A stretch of DNA of 64,000 bases from Ascarosepion bandense (lineage: Eukaryota; Mollusca; Cephalopoda; Sepiida; Sepiidae). Positions 1 through 10,317 of this stretch are shown here, in pieces; within the stretch, counting starts at the first letter, position 1; every line of letters starts with the position of its first letter. Both the position numbers and the translations under genes were made by a program. The stretch spans positions 27,501 to 91,500 of the forward strand of contig JBBBDQ010000443.1 of assembly GCA_037127315.1 (NCBI GenBank), written 5' to 3'. Below the pieces are notes generated by a model. It made no database searches. It was not told where the DNA came from and saw only the letters and a list, made by a program, of their open reading frames with translations.

Positions 1-24
1 TGTCTATTTATTTATTTGTATGTT

Positions 25-62
<38 letters not shown>

Positions 63-67
<5 letters not shown>

Positions 68-180
68 TCGCCAACTGACACCGATTCGGTCGGGTCTCAA
101 TCCTGGGTTAGGAAGCGAACGGAGTCTAAGCCATACTGATGAGCTGTGATACAGCGAAACAGATCTGTCTGCGGCTGACT
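63..180 (+). mobile_element. tRNA-hammerhead SINE, copy 1
   Basis: Flanked by (TA)n (about 29-62 and 181-206). It contains the 3' half of a tRNA-like head (GTCGCCAACTGACACCGATT, B-box-like GGTCTCAATCCTGGG), a linker and a complete hammerhead. Collinear with the reversed copy at 38958-39110. Shares nothing with the Ceph-type SINE. Confidence 0.8.
127..178 (+). ncRNA. Hammerhead ribozyme, type I, intact core
   Basis: Stem I 5' strand AGCCATA (129-135); CTGATGA (136-142); stem II GCTGT-GAT-ACAGC (143-155), five perfect pairs; GAAA (156-159); stem III ACA(GATC)TGT (159-168); cleavage triplet GTC (167-169); stem I 3' strand TGCGGCT (170-176), pairing six of seven positions including one G-U. Every invariant core nucleotide is present. 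Predicted cleavage follows C169. Confidence 0.9.
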
Positions 181-473
181 ATATATATATATATATATAT
201 ATATATGTTTCCCTCCTGTCTCACTCAGGGCAGGATTATTTTTTCTCTTTTTTTTCTAATGTCTTAATGTAAGATACTCAATAGAAGGTATGTCAATTAA
301 ATATTTTTCTCTCATTTTTGATGACACAGGCCCACTCGTCTTTTAATAACGGAGATGTTGTGATAACAGCAGGGATGAGGATAATAGTCTGCATGTAAAT
401 AATGAAAATTCTAACAGGAACTTAACTTTGATTAATATAAGATGTTAATGAAATTTTTTTTCTTCATTCACAG

Positions 474-592
474 GTAACTGCATGGAAGTGTCCAAGTCAA
501 GAAGATTATTCCCCTAAGATTATGGGAAGCTTGGTTCTGGAGACTTCAGTGACAGCAGTTGACATGGCTCCAGCACTGACCCCTTGTCAAAG
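474..592 (+). CDS. ELP2: ELP2 exon, third from last coding segment
   Basis: Acceptor TTCACAG ends at 473 after a T-rich tract and the donor GTAAAT starts at 593. The exon has 119 nt, starts in phase 0 with VTAWKCPSQEDY and ends ALTPCQ plus two bases of the next arginine codon. It covers the linker and first strand of a C-terminal WD40 blade. Confidence 0.88.
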
Positions 593-2011
593 GTAAATGT
601 CTGCTTAAAATAAGCAAGTACACTCTTGATATCTCTCATCATTTTCTTTTCCTTCCACCATTTTACATTTGTTCTTTTTCTTGATGACGTTATTTCTCCA
701 GCAAACAGAATTTTTACCTTTTCAATATTTTTTCCAGCTTTCTCTTTTCCAATCTTCTCACATTGTCTTTTTCTTTTTTTTTTTTTCAATTGGAGTAGAT
801 AGATCTATCTATCACCCGGTTCACACTCCACCCATGTCTATTGAACAGGTGTAGAGGCTCATTCATTGTTCCCTGTTTAGGATGTGGTTTCCGGCTTGCT
901 CTTTTCCAATCTTCTCACTTAGTTTTTTTTCTTTCAATTGGAGTAGATAGATCTATCGCCCAGTTCACACTCCACCCACGTCTATTGAACAGGTTAAGAG
1001 GCTCATCCCTTGTTCCCTGTTTAGGATGTGGTTTCCGGCTTTCTATTTTCCAATCTTTTCTCTATTACGTAGCCCCCTGCACATCAGTGTCGTTACTGCC
1101 TTGCTTGGGGTGATATGATTAAAAAAAAAAATTTTGTTTTTGTATTGAAAATTTGTTTTTTTTAAAGTACGTGAATGTCAGTTTTATGAAAATAACTGAA
1201 TTTTTAGCAAGAAAGTAAATGGCAATGATAATCAGACATGGCTAACTTTTTTTCTTTCGTTTATTGGTTGTCATACTCATAATTTTTTTGGCTGTTCTAC
1301 TCTCCAGCCTTCATGTGTGTGTGCCTTTGTACTTGTTTATCTTTATTTGGTTCACAAAGGTAAATTATTTTCATTTCACTTTCCATGCTTTGGAGATGTC
1401 TCAGATACCAGGAAGCTTGCATAGATTTCAAAAGTTTTTTATTTTAATTCTTTTTTTCGATCATTAAACCCCAAGCAAAGTGATGATTCCACTAAAATAC
1501 AAACGCATTACTGGGAGTGGAAGAGAATGAGAAGACTTTATTAAGGAGAAAGGACAATAAAAGAACAGAATTCAGAAAGTAAAAAGGTGGTGATAGACAT
1601 TGCATTTAAATATTTGAAGATCATAAGCAGCAGGGAAGCCAGAAATGAGAAGAGAATTCTAAAGCTGAGAAGTGCATAAAAAGAAACTACAATGAGACCT
1701 AGTTGCCAATCTAGTAGTATGCTTAAATTCATACAGTTGAGAGAGATTTTCACAGACGAGAAAAGAAACTATTAGAATAGAACTGATGGTGACATCTAGG
1801 CAAGTTCAACAGTAAAGCAATGAGACCTAGTTGCCAATCTAGTAGTATGCTTAAATTCATACAGTCGAGAGAGATTTTCACAGACAAGAAAAGAAACTAT
1901 TAGAACTTAAGGTTACATTTAGCTAATTTAACAGTAAAACAGTGAGACCTAGTTGCCAGTTTAGTGGTATATTGTTGTCAAGGTCCCAAAGTGGAGAGTT
2001 CATTAGAATAA

Positions 2012-2057
<46 letters not shown>

Positions 2058-4006
2058 TTTCCTTCTCCCACTTAACAGACACATGGGAAGATTTATTTTT
2101 GTTATTGAATTATTAGAAGAAATGAGGCGAAAAATAAGATTAGAGAGTAAATTATCATTGAGTAATATCAGTGTTTTTTTTATATATATATGTCTGGGTC
2201 TGGGTCTGTTGCAACAGCCAGTTTCTCCTCCTGACACAACCTGCAAACTTTATCCCCAATGCTGAAATATACCCCATTTCATATTAGGGCTACTATTGAT
2301 TTTTTGTTTTGTTTTGTTTTGTTTTTTTTTTGTTTTGTTTTGATTTTTTTTTTGTTGTTGTTTTTTTTTTTTAATCCGATACATGGTTGGCAAGTCAGGT
2401 ACAATTCCTGTACTTTTCTAACTTGAATCATGATTTGTGATTCTACCATCACCTTTTGAAATTCCCTTCTCTGCATCCCATATAAACCTTTTTCTGTCCA
2501 TTGAAATCTTCGATGTGTGCTTTATACACCACTACTTCCTCTTTGCAAGCTACATTCAGTGGACATTTATTTTTGTCCTTGCAGTTAAACAAATTAATAT
2601 CATTTTGCATGTTAACCTTGAAATTATTAGTATTTTGTTTCTATATGATGTTTTCAAAGTTACCAGTACACCTCTAGTTTAATTTTTACTGTTTCTATTA
2701 AAGATCTTATGTAATTCAGAAGACTTGGAGAAGTGTTTGCAGAACATATCAAAAAAATATCTTCTCTAAATTAGTTTTCACCTCCAAATTAAAAGGGGAT
2801 TTGAGCCAAATAATATTTCTTGTTCTATTGTTATTCCTCATTTGCTTGTTATTAAGTGAAACTTACCAATTCAACTTAGTTTTGCCTAATTTTGCTTAGA
2901 AATTGGCCAGTGTTTTTTTTTTTCTAAATGGAAGAATAAAGAAGCTGGAAACCCAGAATTTGGTCAGGCTGGAAATATAAAGACCTGATGAGTTGCAGTG
3001 GTTTAGTAGCACCTTACATTATAAGAAGAGTTGAAACTGACACACACGCTAGTCAATATCCGATCAGTATTGATTGCCTTAAAGAAGGGTTATGAGGATG
3101 ATGTAAGACCAGAAACACCTAATAATCCTCTGACTAAAAACATCAAACAAATATATTTAACTAAGTTTTTCAATATTTTTTGTTGTAAAGTAGCTAACAC
3201 CTCTCTGGCACTATCAAAGATGGTATGGTTTGTGGACCGAGGTAGCTATAAAAATAGATTAACAGCAGTTTGGGATATTCAGAGTGTCATTGGTGATTAT
3301 TATTGGACTGTACTCTCTTTAACTCTAGCGTCTTAACCTCTCCACTCTTCTACTGTTTGTTGTTCTATTTTATGGTGTTTGTCTTATTTGTATTAATATC
3401 CCTTAGCACGGACATAATGCTGTAGATACTTAGCACCCATATTCTGATATTGTCTTGCCACCTTGGTGATACATTTTTGCTGGAGGTCAAAATTTAATTT
3501 TAGCGATTGATAAAAATACATTAAATAACAAAAAAGAGGTAATATCAAAATACAACACAATTGCCCTTTTGTGAATCATATTTCATTTTGATATTTGCAT
3601 TTTGTGCTAATGTTGTGTGAAATGTATTCACATTGGGGGGGGGGGGGGGTCACCAGTGCGGATAGGTGGAAACTTTGGGAATAAAAATGAACTGAATTTC
3701 AAATAAATAGCATAATTTTATTTTTCTTGCGAGTGATGAGTGAGTCCTTTGGTATTTGTCATAGCAAAAAGGTGTTAACAAGGTGGTTATTAATAGCAGT
3801 CTACAGTAATGTCTATTAGTGGTTGTTTTGAAGACAGACCAAGATAGGGATAGTGGTGATGTGAGAAATTAGGTCAGTGTCAATCTGCTGTGCTTTTTTT
3901 TTTTTTTCTGTTTTGTTTTTTTAAATAAATGATATTTTTTTTTTATTACCCTGAGAGTGAAGAGTGAGTCCTTTGGTATTTGGCAAAGCAAAAGAAGTCA
4001 CTTTGT

Positions 4007-4039
<33 letters not shown>

Positions 4040-6769
4040 GATTGGCCAAATTATTTTATTTTCCAGCATTCCTTTATTTTTCATAATAGAAGTTACATGT
4101 GGAGCCTTCCTGATATTTGGTATTTTTCTGTCACAAATCACAAATTGGTGGTCACATTTTTGTATGTTGAGAGAAGTATAAAAAGAGAAGCTTAGAGATA
4201 AGTGTTTTAAAGGAAAGTGCAACTGCCTTATTTTAATTTGAATTCTTTTTACTTAGGTTTATTTTTATCTGGACTCACTACAATTTTTTTTTTTTCGTTA
4301 ACACTCTTTCTTCAACTTCTCTTTCTTTCCTTATGTTAACTCTTTTTCTTTCTTTCTTTCCATTATCTTGTTATAGCTGCTTTTATCTCTTTAATTAAAT
4401 ATTGTTATTTTTTTTTCTTTTTTTTTTTCTCAAAAAGTATCAGGTTCCTGGTTGTTGGTCATTTGTTTAAATCAGCACAGATAAAAGTTAAATTTTTTTT
4501 TTTTTTTAATATGGTCATTTTTTATTTTTAGCTTTCAGTTATATTCTGAACAGAAACAAGCCTGTTTTAGTGTTCATTTTTTTTGTAATTTTAGATATCT
4601 GGTTGCTCTGGGCTTGGAATCTGGGCTCATATATTTATACAAATGGTCACCAGACTTAGAAACAACTGACCAGTGGCAACAACTGACCGTTTTGGACACG
4701 TATCCTTTTTCTGTAAATGTATTTATATAAAGCCAATTTATTAGTTCGTCTCTGAGAATGTTTTGTTTTTTTTTTTTTGTTTTTTTAAGCTAATTGCCAA
4801 GGGAGATAAGCAAAGTTTAAAAAGTGGTAATTTAAGTAACACAAAAACAGAAATACATTTTTTCCAAAAAGAAGAGTGGAATTGCTGGCATGAAAAGAGT
4901 TGGGATTTATGGGTTATTAATTCTATGCACATTTGTATTTGAATTTTGGTATCACCGAATTCCAGCCAGTTATGTAATATATCCTTTTGCTACAAAGTAT
5001 GTATTATAAAGAAATTGGATATGAACATATTGAATATCAGCCACGGAGATGTAAAAGTCCGTTTACAACTTGTCAGAATTAAGGGTCCCTGAAGTAAAGG
5101 CCAGAATATTTTCTGTTACTTTTCTATTTTCATATTTAGTGCAGCAATGCAATTCTGCACATCACTAAACCAGCTGTGATGACATCCATGGTCAGCTTCA
5201 TGCAAATACACCTACGCTTGCTTTGTTCCACAGCTTTATCTTAATGAAATATATTAGGGCCGTGTTTGCTGTCAACAAAACTATAGTGACAAATGCTTTA
5301 CAAGACACTTATTGGGTTGGGAAGTTGCAGAAAAGAAGTGCGATTTCTGTCGTCTTCCTTCTATGAAAAAGCAAATTCCTTCTGACTACTAAGTTCCAGC
5401 CACAGAAAATGAATGCTCTACACACTTCATGCCTGTCCATATCACTGACTGCTGGCTATTTTCCTATTATATGAATACTGGCTGGGAGATCCACCAACCA
5501 GAAAGGGCGGTCTCCCTTGGTGGTCAGTCTTTCAAAGGATCCTACTTTTATGGCTGTGTCAAAAAAAAAACACTAACAAAGTTTTGTTTTCCAATTCAAA
5601 AGTGAGCTGGGGACAAGATTCCTTTAAAAAAAAATCACGGTCATTAAATTGAGTTACAAAGAAAAAGAACCTACCTACCATCACATATCATATTGCGACA
5701 TTAGTATAATCTTCTAAAATCTTGTAATTAATTCAGAACCTACTAAATATATCTCATCATAGGTGTTAATTAAAGAAAATGTTGTAATTATTATAGAAAA
5801 TTGGTAGTACATTCTTATTATCCAGGGTGTCCATTAAATCTCTCACTATTTTAATAGAAATTGAAAATTATAAAAATATTTAATTCTTGAATGAGAGATT
5901 AGTAGTATTTTAATTTTCATGAATCACTTTCAACATGATCATGTTCCCTGCTCTGCTCAAATTGTTGAGTTGCATTTTGAAACGTGTCCGGGAGGACTTC
6001 TCGTGTTTTGCTAGCTACAGCATTTCGTATTTGTTTTGGCAATTAAATTGCCACGTTTTTCAAATTTAGTTAAACATCAAAAAAATTTTTCCCAACATTG
6101 GAAAAAGGGACAAAATTGATTTCCGTTGAAATTATTTTGTTCAACATGGAAAAAGAGACTTGCCTAAGGTTAATGTCTGCATGGGTTTGACAAAATCTAA
6201 GATTTATCAATATATTTTCTTTACTGAAGCTACAGTTACACAATTGATTTATCTTGAAATGTTAAAGCAATTCTTCGACATTTGGTTGCAGTTTAGATAA
6301 GTGTTTTAACAAGATGGTGCCCCTTGTCAGGATTACCTGTTAGAAGAAAAAAAAAAGGTCATGTTGAACCCTAGCCTTGAAAATTCCTTAAATGTTTCCT
6401 TAAATCTGGCATTTTATAATTAGGCTTTCTAGAATTTAATATGGACTGTAGTATTATTATTATTATTATTGTCACTTATTGATGATATGCTTGAAGACAG
6501 TTCAATTTGACAGTTTAACTGTAATAGATGATATTATTGAACATTGCTCTCTCTCTTTTTTTATCTTTTCAAAATTATATTTTCCTTGACCAATTCTCAG
6601 AATTTCTCATCATTTCACGGTGAAGCGGTTACTATTTCGTCATCAGCTGGGTATTTTAGGTGACGATAAAAATAACAGAGAAGGAAAAAATGGACAAGAG
6701 TTCCAGCTTGCATCTTGTAGTGATGACCATTCTGTACGGATCTTTAATATTCAACTTAGCCCAACTTAA
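474..6769 (+). CDS. ELP2: ELP2, Elongator complex subunit 2, C-terminal exons (join 474-592, 4595-4698, 6601-6769)
   Basis: Elp2 is the double WD40-propeller subunit of Elongator, which installs the 5-carbonylmethyl group on wobble uridine 34 of tRNAs. Three exons splice with GT-AG ends and compatible phases (both introns phase 2) into about 130 residues ending in TAA. They follow the C-terminus of animal Elp2: an AVTA-like motif (here SVTAVDMAP), then a PCQRYLVALGLESGLIYLYKW-type beta-propeller blade (compare YVVAVGLECGKICLY in human), then an SHH-T-V-K-R-L segment, and finally the FQLASCSDDHSVRIFNI blade matching the human FASCGEDHTVKIH ending. The start and first ~650 residues lie left of the window. 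Convergent with BARD1. Seen: exons and motifs; family assignment from remembered Elp2 sequence; no other WD40 family fits as well. Confidence 0.92.
668..1125 (+). mobile_element. LINE 3' UTR units in tandem
   Basis: Units of about 170 bp at about 735-895 and 896-1050 share CTTTTCCAATCTTCTCA, CAATTGGAGTAGATAGATCT, TTCACACTCCACCCA and TGTTCCCTGTTTAGGATG. The last ends with TACGTAGCCCCCTGCACATC and a TGCTTGGGGTGATATGAT tail plus A run. Confidence 0.75.
1464..2000 (-). mobile_element. LINE C-terminus, reversed, with ~125-bp tandem duplication
   Basis: The tail word in reverse (AACCCCAAGCAAAGTGATGA) at about 1467, then UTR, then 2.5 copies of a unit containing GAGACCTAGTTGCCAATCTA, starting at 1694, 1822 and 1944. 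The unit corresponds to the [10 protein letters not shown] region of the jockey-like RT, as in the 55-kb satellite. Confidence 0.7.
2016..2048. repeat. (TA)n microsatellite
   Basis: About 16 TA units followed by a T run. Confidence 0.9.
3635..3649. repeat. G15 homopolymer
   Basis: Fifteen consecutive G in an otherwise AT-rich intron, followed by CACCAGTGCGGATAGGTGG, which resembles the reversed LINE tail at 34870. Confidence 0.9.
4595..4698 (+). CDS. ELP2: ELP2 exon, penultimate
   Basis: Acceptor TTTTAG ends at 4594 and the donor GTATCC starts at 4699. The 104-nt exon continues the split arginine codon and encodes YLVALGLESGLIYLYKW followed by an acidic linker ending LDT. This is the WD40 blade closest to human Elp2 YVVAVGLECGKICLYTW. 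Confidence 0.9.
4699..6600 (+). other. ELP2 intron with a mariner-type relic
   Basis: About 1.9 kb. The middle (5821-6430) carries pieces of a DDE transposon described separately. At 5483-5524 a short GC-richer inverted repeat (GGGAGA...TCTCCC with nested CCACCAA...TTGGTGG) stands out. A (TAT)n run lies near 6451-6470. Nothing else is supportable. Confidence 0.6.
5820..6430. mobile_element. Tc1/mariner-type DDE transposon relic, rearranged
   Basis: A terminal-repeat-like end CAGGGTGTCCATTAAATC starts near 5824. On the plus strand, 6160-6345 translates with stops to pieces resembling the central and third parts of DDE_3 transposases, including FTEATVT, YLEML and a QDGAP motif (normally QQDGAPPH). 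On the minus strand, 6045-5930 resembles the transposase C-terminus (IRNAVASKTREVLPDTFQN). The two parts point in opposite directions, so the copy is rearranged as well as broken. Confidence 0.5.
6601..6769 (+). CDS. ELP2: ELP2 terminal coding exon
   Basis: Acceptor TTCTCAG ends at 6600. The exon encodes ISHHFTVKRLLFRHQ, a polar linker, then EFQLASCSDDHSVRIFNIQL and stops at TAA 6767-6769. LASCSDDHSVRIF is a textbook WD40 strand with the structural aspartate and matches the last blade of Elp2. Confidence 0.92.
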
Positions 6770-6774
6770 ATAAA
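6769..6774 (+). terminator. ELP2 polyadenylation signal
   Basis: AATAAA overlaps the stop codon (TAAATAAA). If used, the 3' UTR would be very short. A longer UTR with a downstream signal cannot be excluded. Confidence 0.55.
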
Positions 6775-8149
6775 AAAAATGATTTCTAGCGTTCAGTTTT
6801 TTATTTTGGATAAATCTTCTAAAAGAAACAGCGCATTAAAATCTTCTCACTGATATGATGATTATTGATCATAATCAAATCCTCTGCCCCATCTTATCCA
6901 TGCGCATTACTTAAAAAGGCTGTGATTCACTGTTTACTTCCTCGACTTCACGGAGGTTGGTTGAAGTTGTTTGATCATGTCTCTTCTATCTTTAACCTTC
7001 AATTTTATGATCTTGACTGATAAAAGACTTTAATCAGATATTAATGGCCTTACTACTTGGTTTATCTTGTTACTTCATTGTTTTTACAAGTAAAGTGGAA
7101 CCACGGTTTATGAATAAATTCTTCAAATAAAAAAATCTTGGGTGATGAAAGGTGTCTCGAGCAACAAACACATGAAGTGGATGAACATGAGTTGTGGTGT
7201 AGCTTTGACTCCATTCACATTCCTGCTTGATTTCCCTACATTTTCTCTTTTATTCAACATCATTGTTTAATGTCCATTTCTATGCTAGCATGGGTTGGAC
7301 AGGGTTTTTTTTTCCAGGCCACCTGATTTTGTGTCTGGCTGTAACTTTCTTAAATCATTTTTGATAAGCTGGTTCCATGTTTTACAAGGTCTACCTATTA
7401 TACCTAATTGAACCATCATGAAATAATAGAATGAGTTTTACACCTGTATCTGCATACTGACACCAACCAGTTTAGGAGACTGGAAACTCGGTGTTTTTAT
7501 CGAGACACCATCTCTAAGAAGATTACCTACCAAAATTAGAGAGTTTAGCCTACCCTTTTCTACACAGATTAGGTGTAGAGGATTTTATTTCAGATTTCTT
7601 TCTCTTAGACAAGTTACTATCCAAAGTAAAAGACTCTTACCCAGCCTAAGCCGTTTAACATCATACATTAGGGATTTTTGTTTGTTTTTTAAATGACTAA
7701 AAACGTAGACAAAAACAAATCTCATTGGTCAAGTGTTTTCATGAGAATTGGCCAAGCATATCCAAAGCTGTGATAAGAGGAAGAAAAAAAAACAATTAAA
7801 AACCCTTAAAAACAATATCAACTCTCTTCTGTACAGGTAACAATTAAGATTTTGTTTATATTATATTTGTTTATCTTATTTTATGCTAGATTTAATGATT
7901 TTAATTGGTTCTGTGTATGAATGTTTGGGGTCCAGAAATGGATTAATTTGTTTCACACTAATTCCTATAAGGAAGTTTGGGGGGGGGGGGTTGAATAGCT
8001 TACAGATATTTTGGGACACTAACAGCCTTCAGGAATGAATTGAATTGTTTTTTTTAAACCAAAGTTCCTCCTTGGCATCCAACTATTTTTTGTAACTTCC
8101 TTGGGTTAGAGTGAGGGTTAGCCAGAGATAACTTCTGTGTTCTTTCTAG

Positions 8150-8434
8150 ACATGCATAGTAAAATAGCCTACCTGAGCAGATGGTTGATCAGATTGGAGC
8201 AGACTTCTCAAGCAGTTGTAGTTCTGTCTTCTGCATTGAAAGGCTGGCTGACTTTGAGTCTTGACGTGACTCCTTCTATGAATAAGGAACAGATTTCTAT
8301 CAAGTGTCTGGTTAGAAGTTGTTTTGCCAATAGCAACAAGATTAGAAGTGTTTTGATGACTTCCTTCCTCAGAGACACATCAACGAGATCAGCTGAACTT
8401 TTAACCCTGATACACAACGGAGACAAAACGAAAG
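8150..8434 (+). other. Orphan exon-like open segment
   Basis: A pyrimidine-rich acceptor (TTCTTTCTAG, ending 8149) and a donor-like GTAATA (8435) bound exactly 285 nt that stay open in one frame (HSKIAYLSRW..., ...LRDTSTRSAELL). The composition is not low complexity. The minus strand of nearly the same interval is also open and splice-flanked, so coding strand and reality are uncertain. I do not recognise the protein; it may be an old transposon or pseudogene piece. Confidence 0.25.
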
Positions 8435-8599
8435 GTAATATAAAAAAGAACAAAATCCTGTAACTTGTATTTTTGCCTAAATCTGGCCTAGCATAGGCCA
8501 CTGAGCTTTCCTATCAGACAATACCCCCCTCTTTTATTCCCAGGAGCCTGAGGTATCTCTAAAAGATGAAGTGCAGAGTGGACTTAGACGATGAAGGCT

Positions 8600-8950
8600 A
8601 AAAGCAACAGAAATGGGGTTCTACAGAAGGATGCTGAGGATACCCTGTTCCAAACATGTGAGCAATGACAAGGTTTTGGAGAGGATAAAAATGAAAAGAA
8701 ACTTATAATTGGCATTAGGAAGAGACAGCTGAGGTTTCTGGGACATGGAAGGAGGGCTTGAAGTATTTGATACTCACAGGATGGATAGGGAGAAAGCAGC
8801 ATGAGACATATTTGAATGACTTGAGCAAATAGATGGCAGAGTGGGGGTTTGGGAGAGATACTGAGAGGAAAAATGCTAAGAGCGATGAGGGATAGGGGCA
8901 AGTAGAAATCCATAATGATCTACATCCTGAAAGGACACGGCTCATAACGA
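8600..8950 (+). mobile_element. RTE-like LINE C-terminal fragment
   Basis: The plus strand reads, with frameshifts, like the C-terminus of endonuclease/RT LINEs: WGSTEGC-type start, then RKRQLRFLGHG and a basic tail, parallel to the better preserved copy at 63733-64000 (WFYRRMLRIS...RKRQLKFLEHV). Decayed, non-functional. Confidence 0.6.
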
Positions 8951-8954
8951 AGAA

Positions 8955-9175
8955 TAGATTGGTGACAAGTTCTTGTCATTTTACACTTGAACAACAGTTT
9001 CTTCTTGCTTTTTCAGTAAATTTTGCATTGAAATCAATCATTATTTTCTGTCTTCTCAGTTTCTGTTCTTTTCTCTCCTCAATGCCACCCCCCACTCCCA
9101 ATATTCTTTCACACTCAGTAACCCCTTGTGGCTTTACTGCCTTGCTTGGGGTCAGATGATTTAAAAAAAAAAAAA
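8955..9175 (+). mobile_element. Jockey/CR1-like LINE 3' tail
   Basis: The 3' end shares the window-wide LINE tail pattern: a C/T-rich UTR, then a word close to GCCTTGCTTGGGGTCAGATG and a poly-A run at 9161-9175. The same tail ends copies near 1115, 15410, 37490, 50630, 61070 and 61345, and in reverse those near 30250, 34850 and 41400. Confidence 0.6.
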
Positions 9176-9909
9176 AGAAGGCAATTTTTCTTTGTTAACT
9201 TGCTCTTTAAAAATGGCTGTTCCAATTAAAGGGTGGAAACTTGAACTGATGATTGTAAATAAATTTTTGTTTACTCTAGAGAGTGACTTGGGCATTGGAT
9301 GACTTTTTTTTAATATTTGGTTGCTAGAGCGTAAGAATAAAACAAAAAACATTTTGTCACATAATAGAAACTTTTATTTCCTTTAATTTTTTTTTTTTTA
9401 AATGAATAAATCTGTATATAAAATATAAAAGTAATTTGTTCAGTTTCATTATAAAAAATCAAAGGTGCCAAAATGAAAACAAACATTTGAAAGGTGTATC
9501 TAGAAGTAGAAATATCTTATGTCTGTATACAGGTAAAATATATATTGATGTGAAGAGATTTAATATAATACAAAATTATTTTAATTAAAATATCTTAAAA
9601 CTTTGGGAGAAGATGATAACTATAACAATGAAGTTTATCTTTTTTTATTTTCAGTGAATTTCTGTTTGAAATGCCATATGAGAATTTTTTTTTTTCTGTT
9701 GGGCTTTTCTCACCAACCCAGCACGCAAATTTGATTTTTGCATTTGTAAGCTCGATATCAAGTTCAAGATGACAGGAATTGCTATCATTACAGTTACAAT
9801 AGCAAATGATAAAAATTTCTGCCACAGAATGAATGGCAATTATCTTATCAGTTAATTTTGATAGAAGCTTCTATTTTTTTTTTTTTTAAGTATGTTCAGG
9901 CATTATCCA

Positions 9910-9913
<4 letters not shown>

Positions 9914-9964
<51 letters not shown>

Positions 9965-10166
9965 TATTTTGGCAGCATTTTTTCATTAATACAGGTTTCG
10001 TTGAATAATATAGACAAGTATTGTCTATTTATTTTGTGTAGGATCCTTTCGTATAATCTGATAAGCTTATTAGATTATACGAAAGGATCTACACAAAATG
10101 AATAGACAAAACTTGTCTATATTATTCAACGAAACCTGTGTGTGTATATATATATATATATATATC
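9914..10166. repeat. (TA)n-flanked palindromic hairpin element
   Basis: (TA)n at about 9914-9961 and 10146-10165 bracket a near-perfect inverted repeat. Arms at about 9993-10057 and 10073-10138 read ACAGGTTTCGTTGAATAATA and its complement, with a small centre at AAGCTT. The left junction TAGTGTATTTTGGCAGC recurs at 43180 and, as a variant, at 44622. No coding potential. It lies in the BARD1 3' UTR or just beyond. Confidence 0.75.
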
Positions 10167-10317
10167 TCATTTGCAAGAATCATGATAGAAGATCGTGCTT
10201 ATTTTAAAATTTCAAACATTACTGCCTGATAAGAAAACATAATATGTCATTCCAGCTCATCCATCCTTCTTTACCTATTTGACAAACCTGATCAAAGCAT
10301 CATGAATCGAACACTGT

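Larger units (their letters stand above)
593..4594 (+). other. ELP2 intron with LINE fragments and simple repeats
   Basis: About 4.0 kb without host coding sequence. It contains LINE 3'-tail repeats (668-1125), a reverse-oriented LINE C-terminus with tandem duplication (1464-2000), a (TA)n tract (about 2016-2048), T-rich runs (2300-2372, 3896-3925, 4010-4040), a 15-base G run (3635-3649) directly beside a LINE-tail-like word, and otherwise unassignable AT-rich DNA. An open segment at 3031-3336 (101 codons) has no family motif that I recognise. Confidence 0.7.
6775..10317. other. Intergenic or 3' UTR region between ELP2 and BARD1
   Basis: Convergent intergenic DNA of about 3.5 kb. It holds AT-rich unique sequence, a 12-base G run (7979-7990), the unexplained exon-like segment 8150-8434, an RTE-like LINE fragment (8600-8950), a LINE tail (8955-9175), and the (TA)n hairpin element (9914-10166). 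The BARD1 3' UTR must begin at 10317 and run leftward; no single BARD1 polyadenylation signal is clearly favoured. Confidence 0.7.

Noticed and set aside
1942..2265. Overlapping 107-codon frames on both strands at about 1.9-2.3 kb
   Set aside because: They run through (TA)n and poly-T tracts ([10 protein letters not shown]) and LINE debris; chance frames.
10046..10085. A hammerhead in the 9.9-10.2 kb palindrome (CTGATAAGCTT...GAAAGG)
   Set aside because: G8 is replaced by A, no plausible stem II forms, and the words belong to the palindrome centre.
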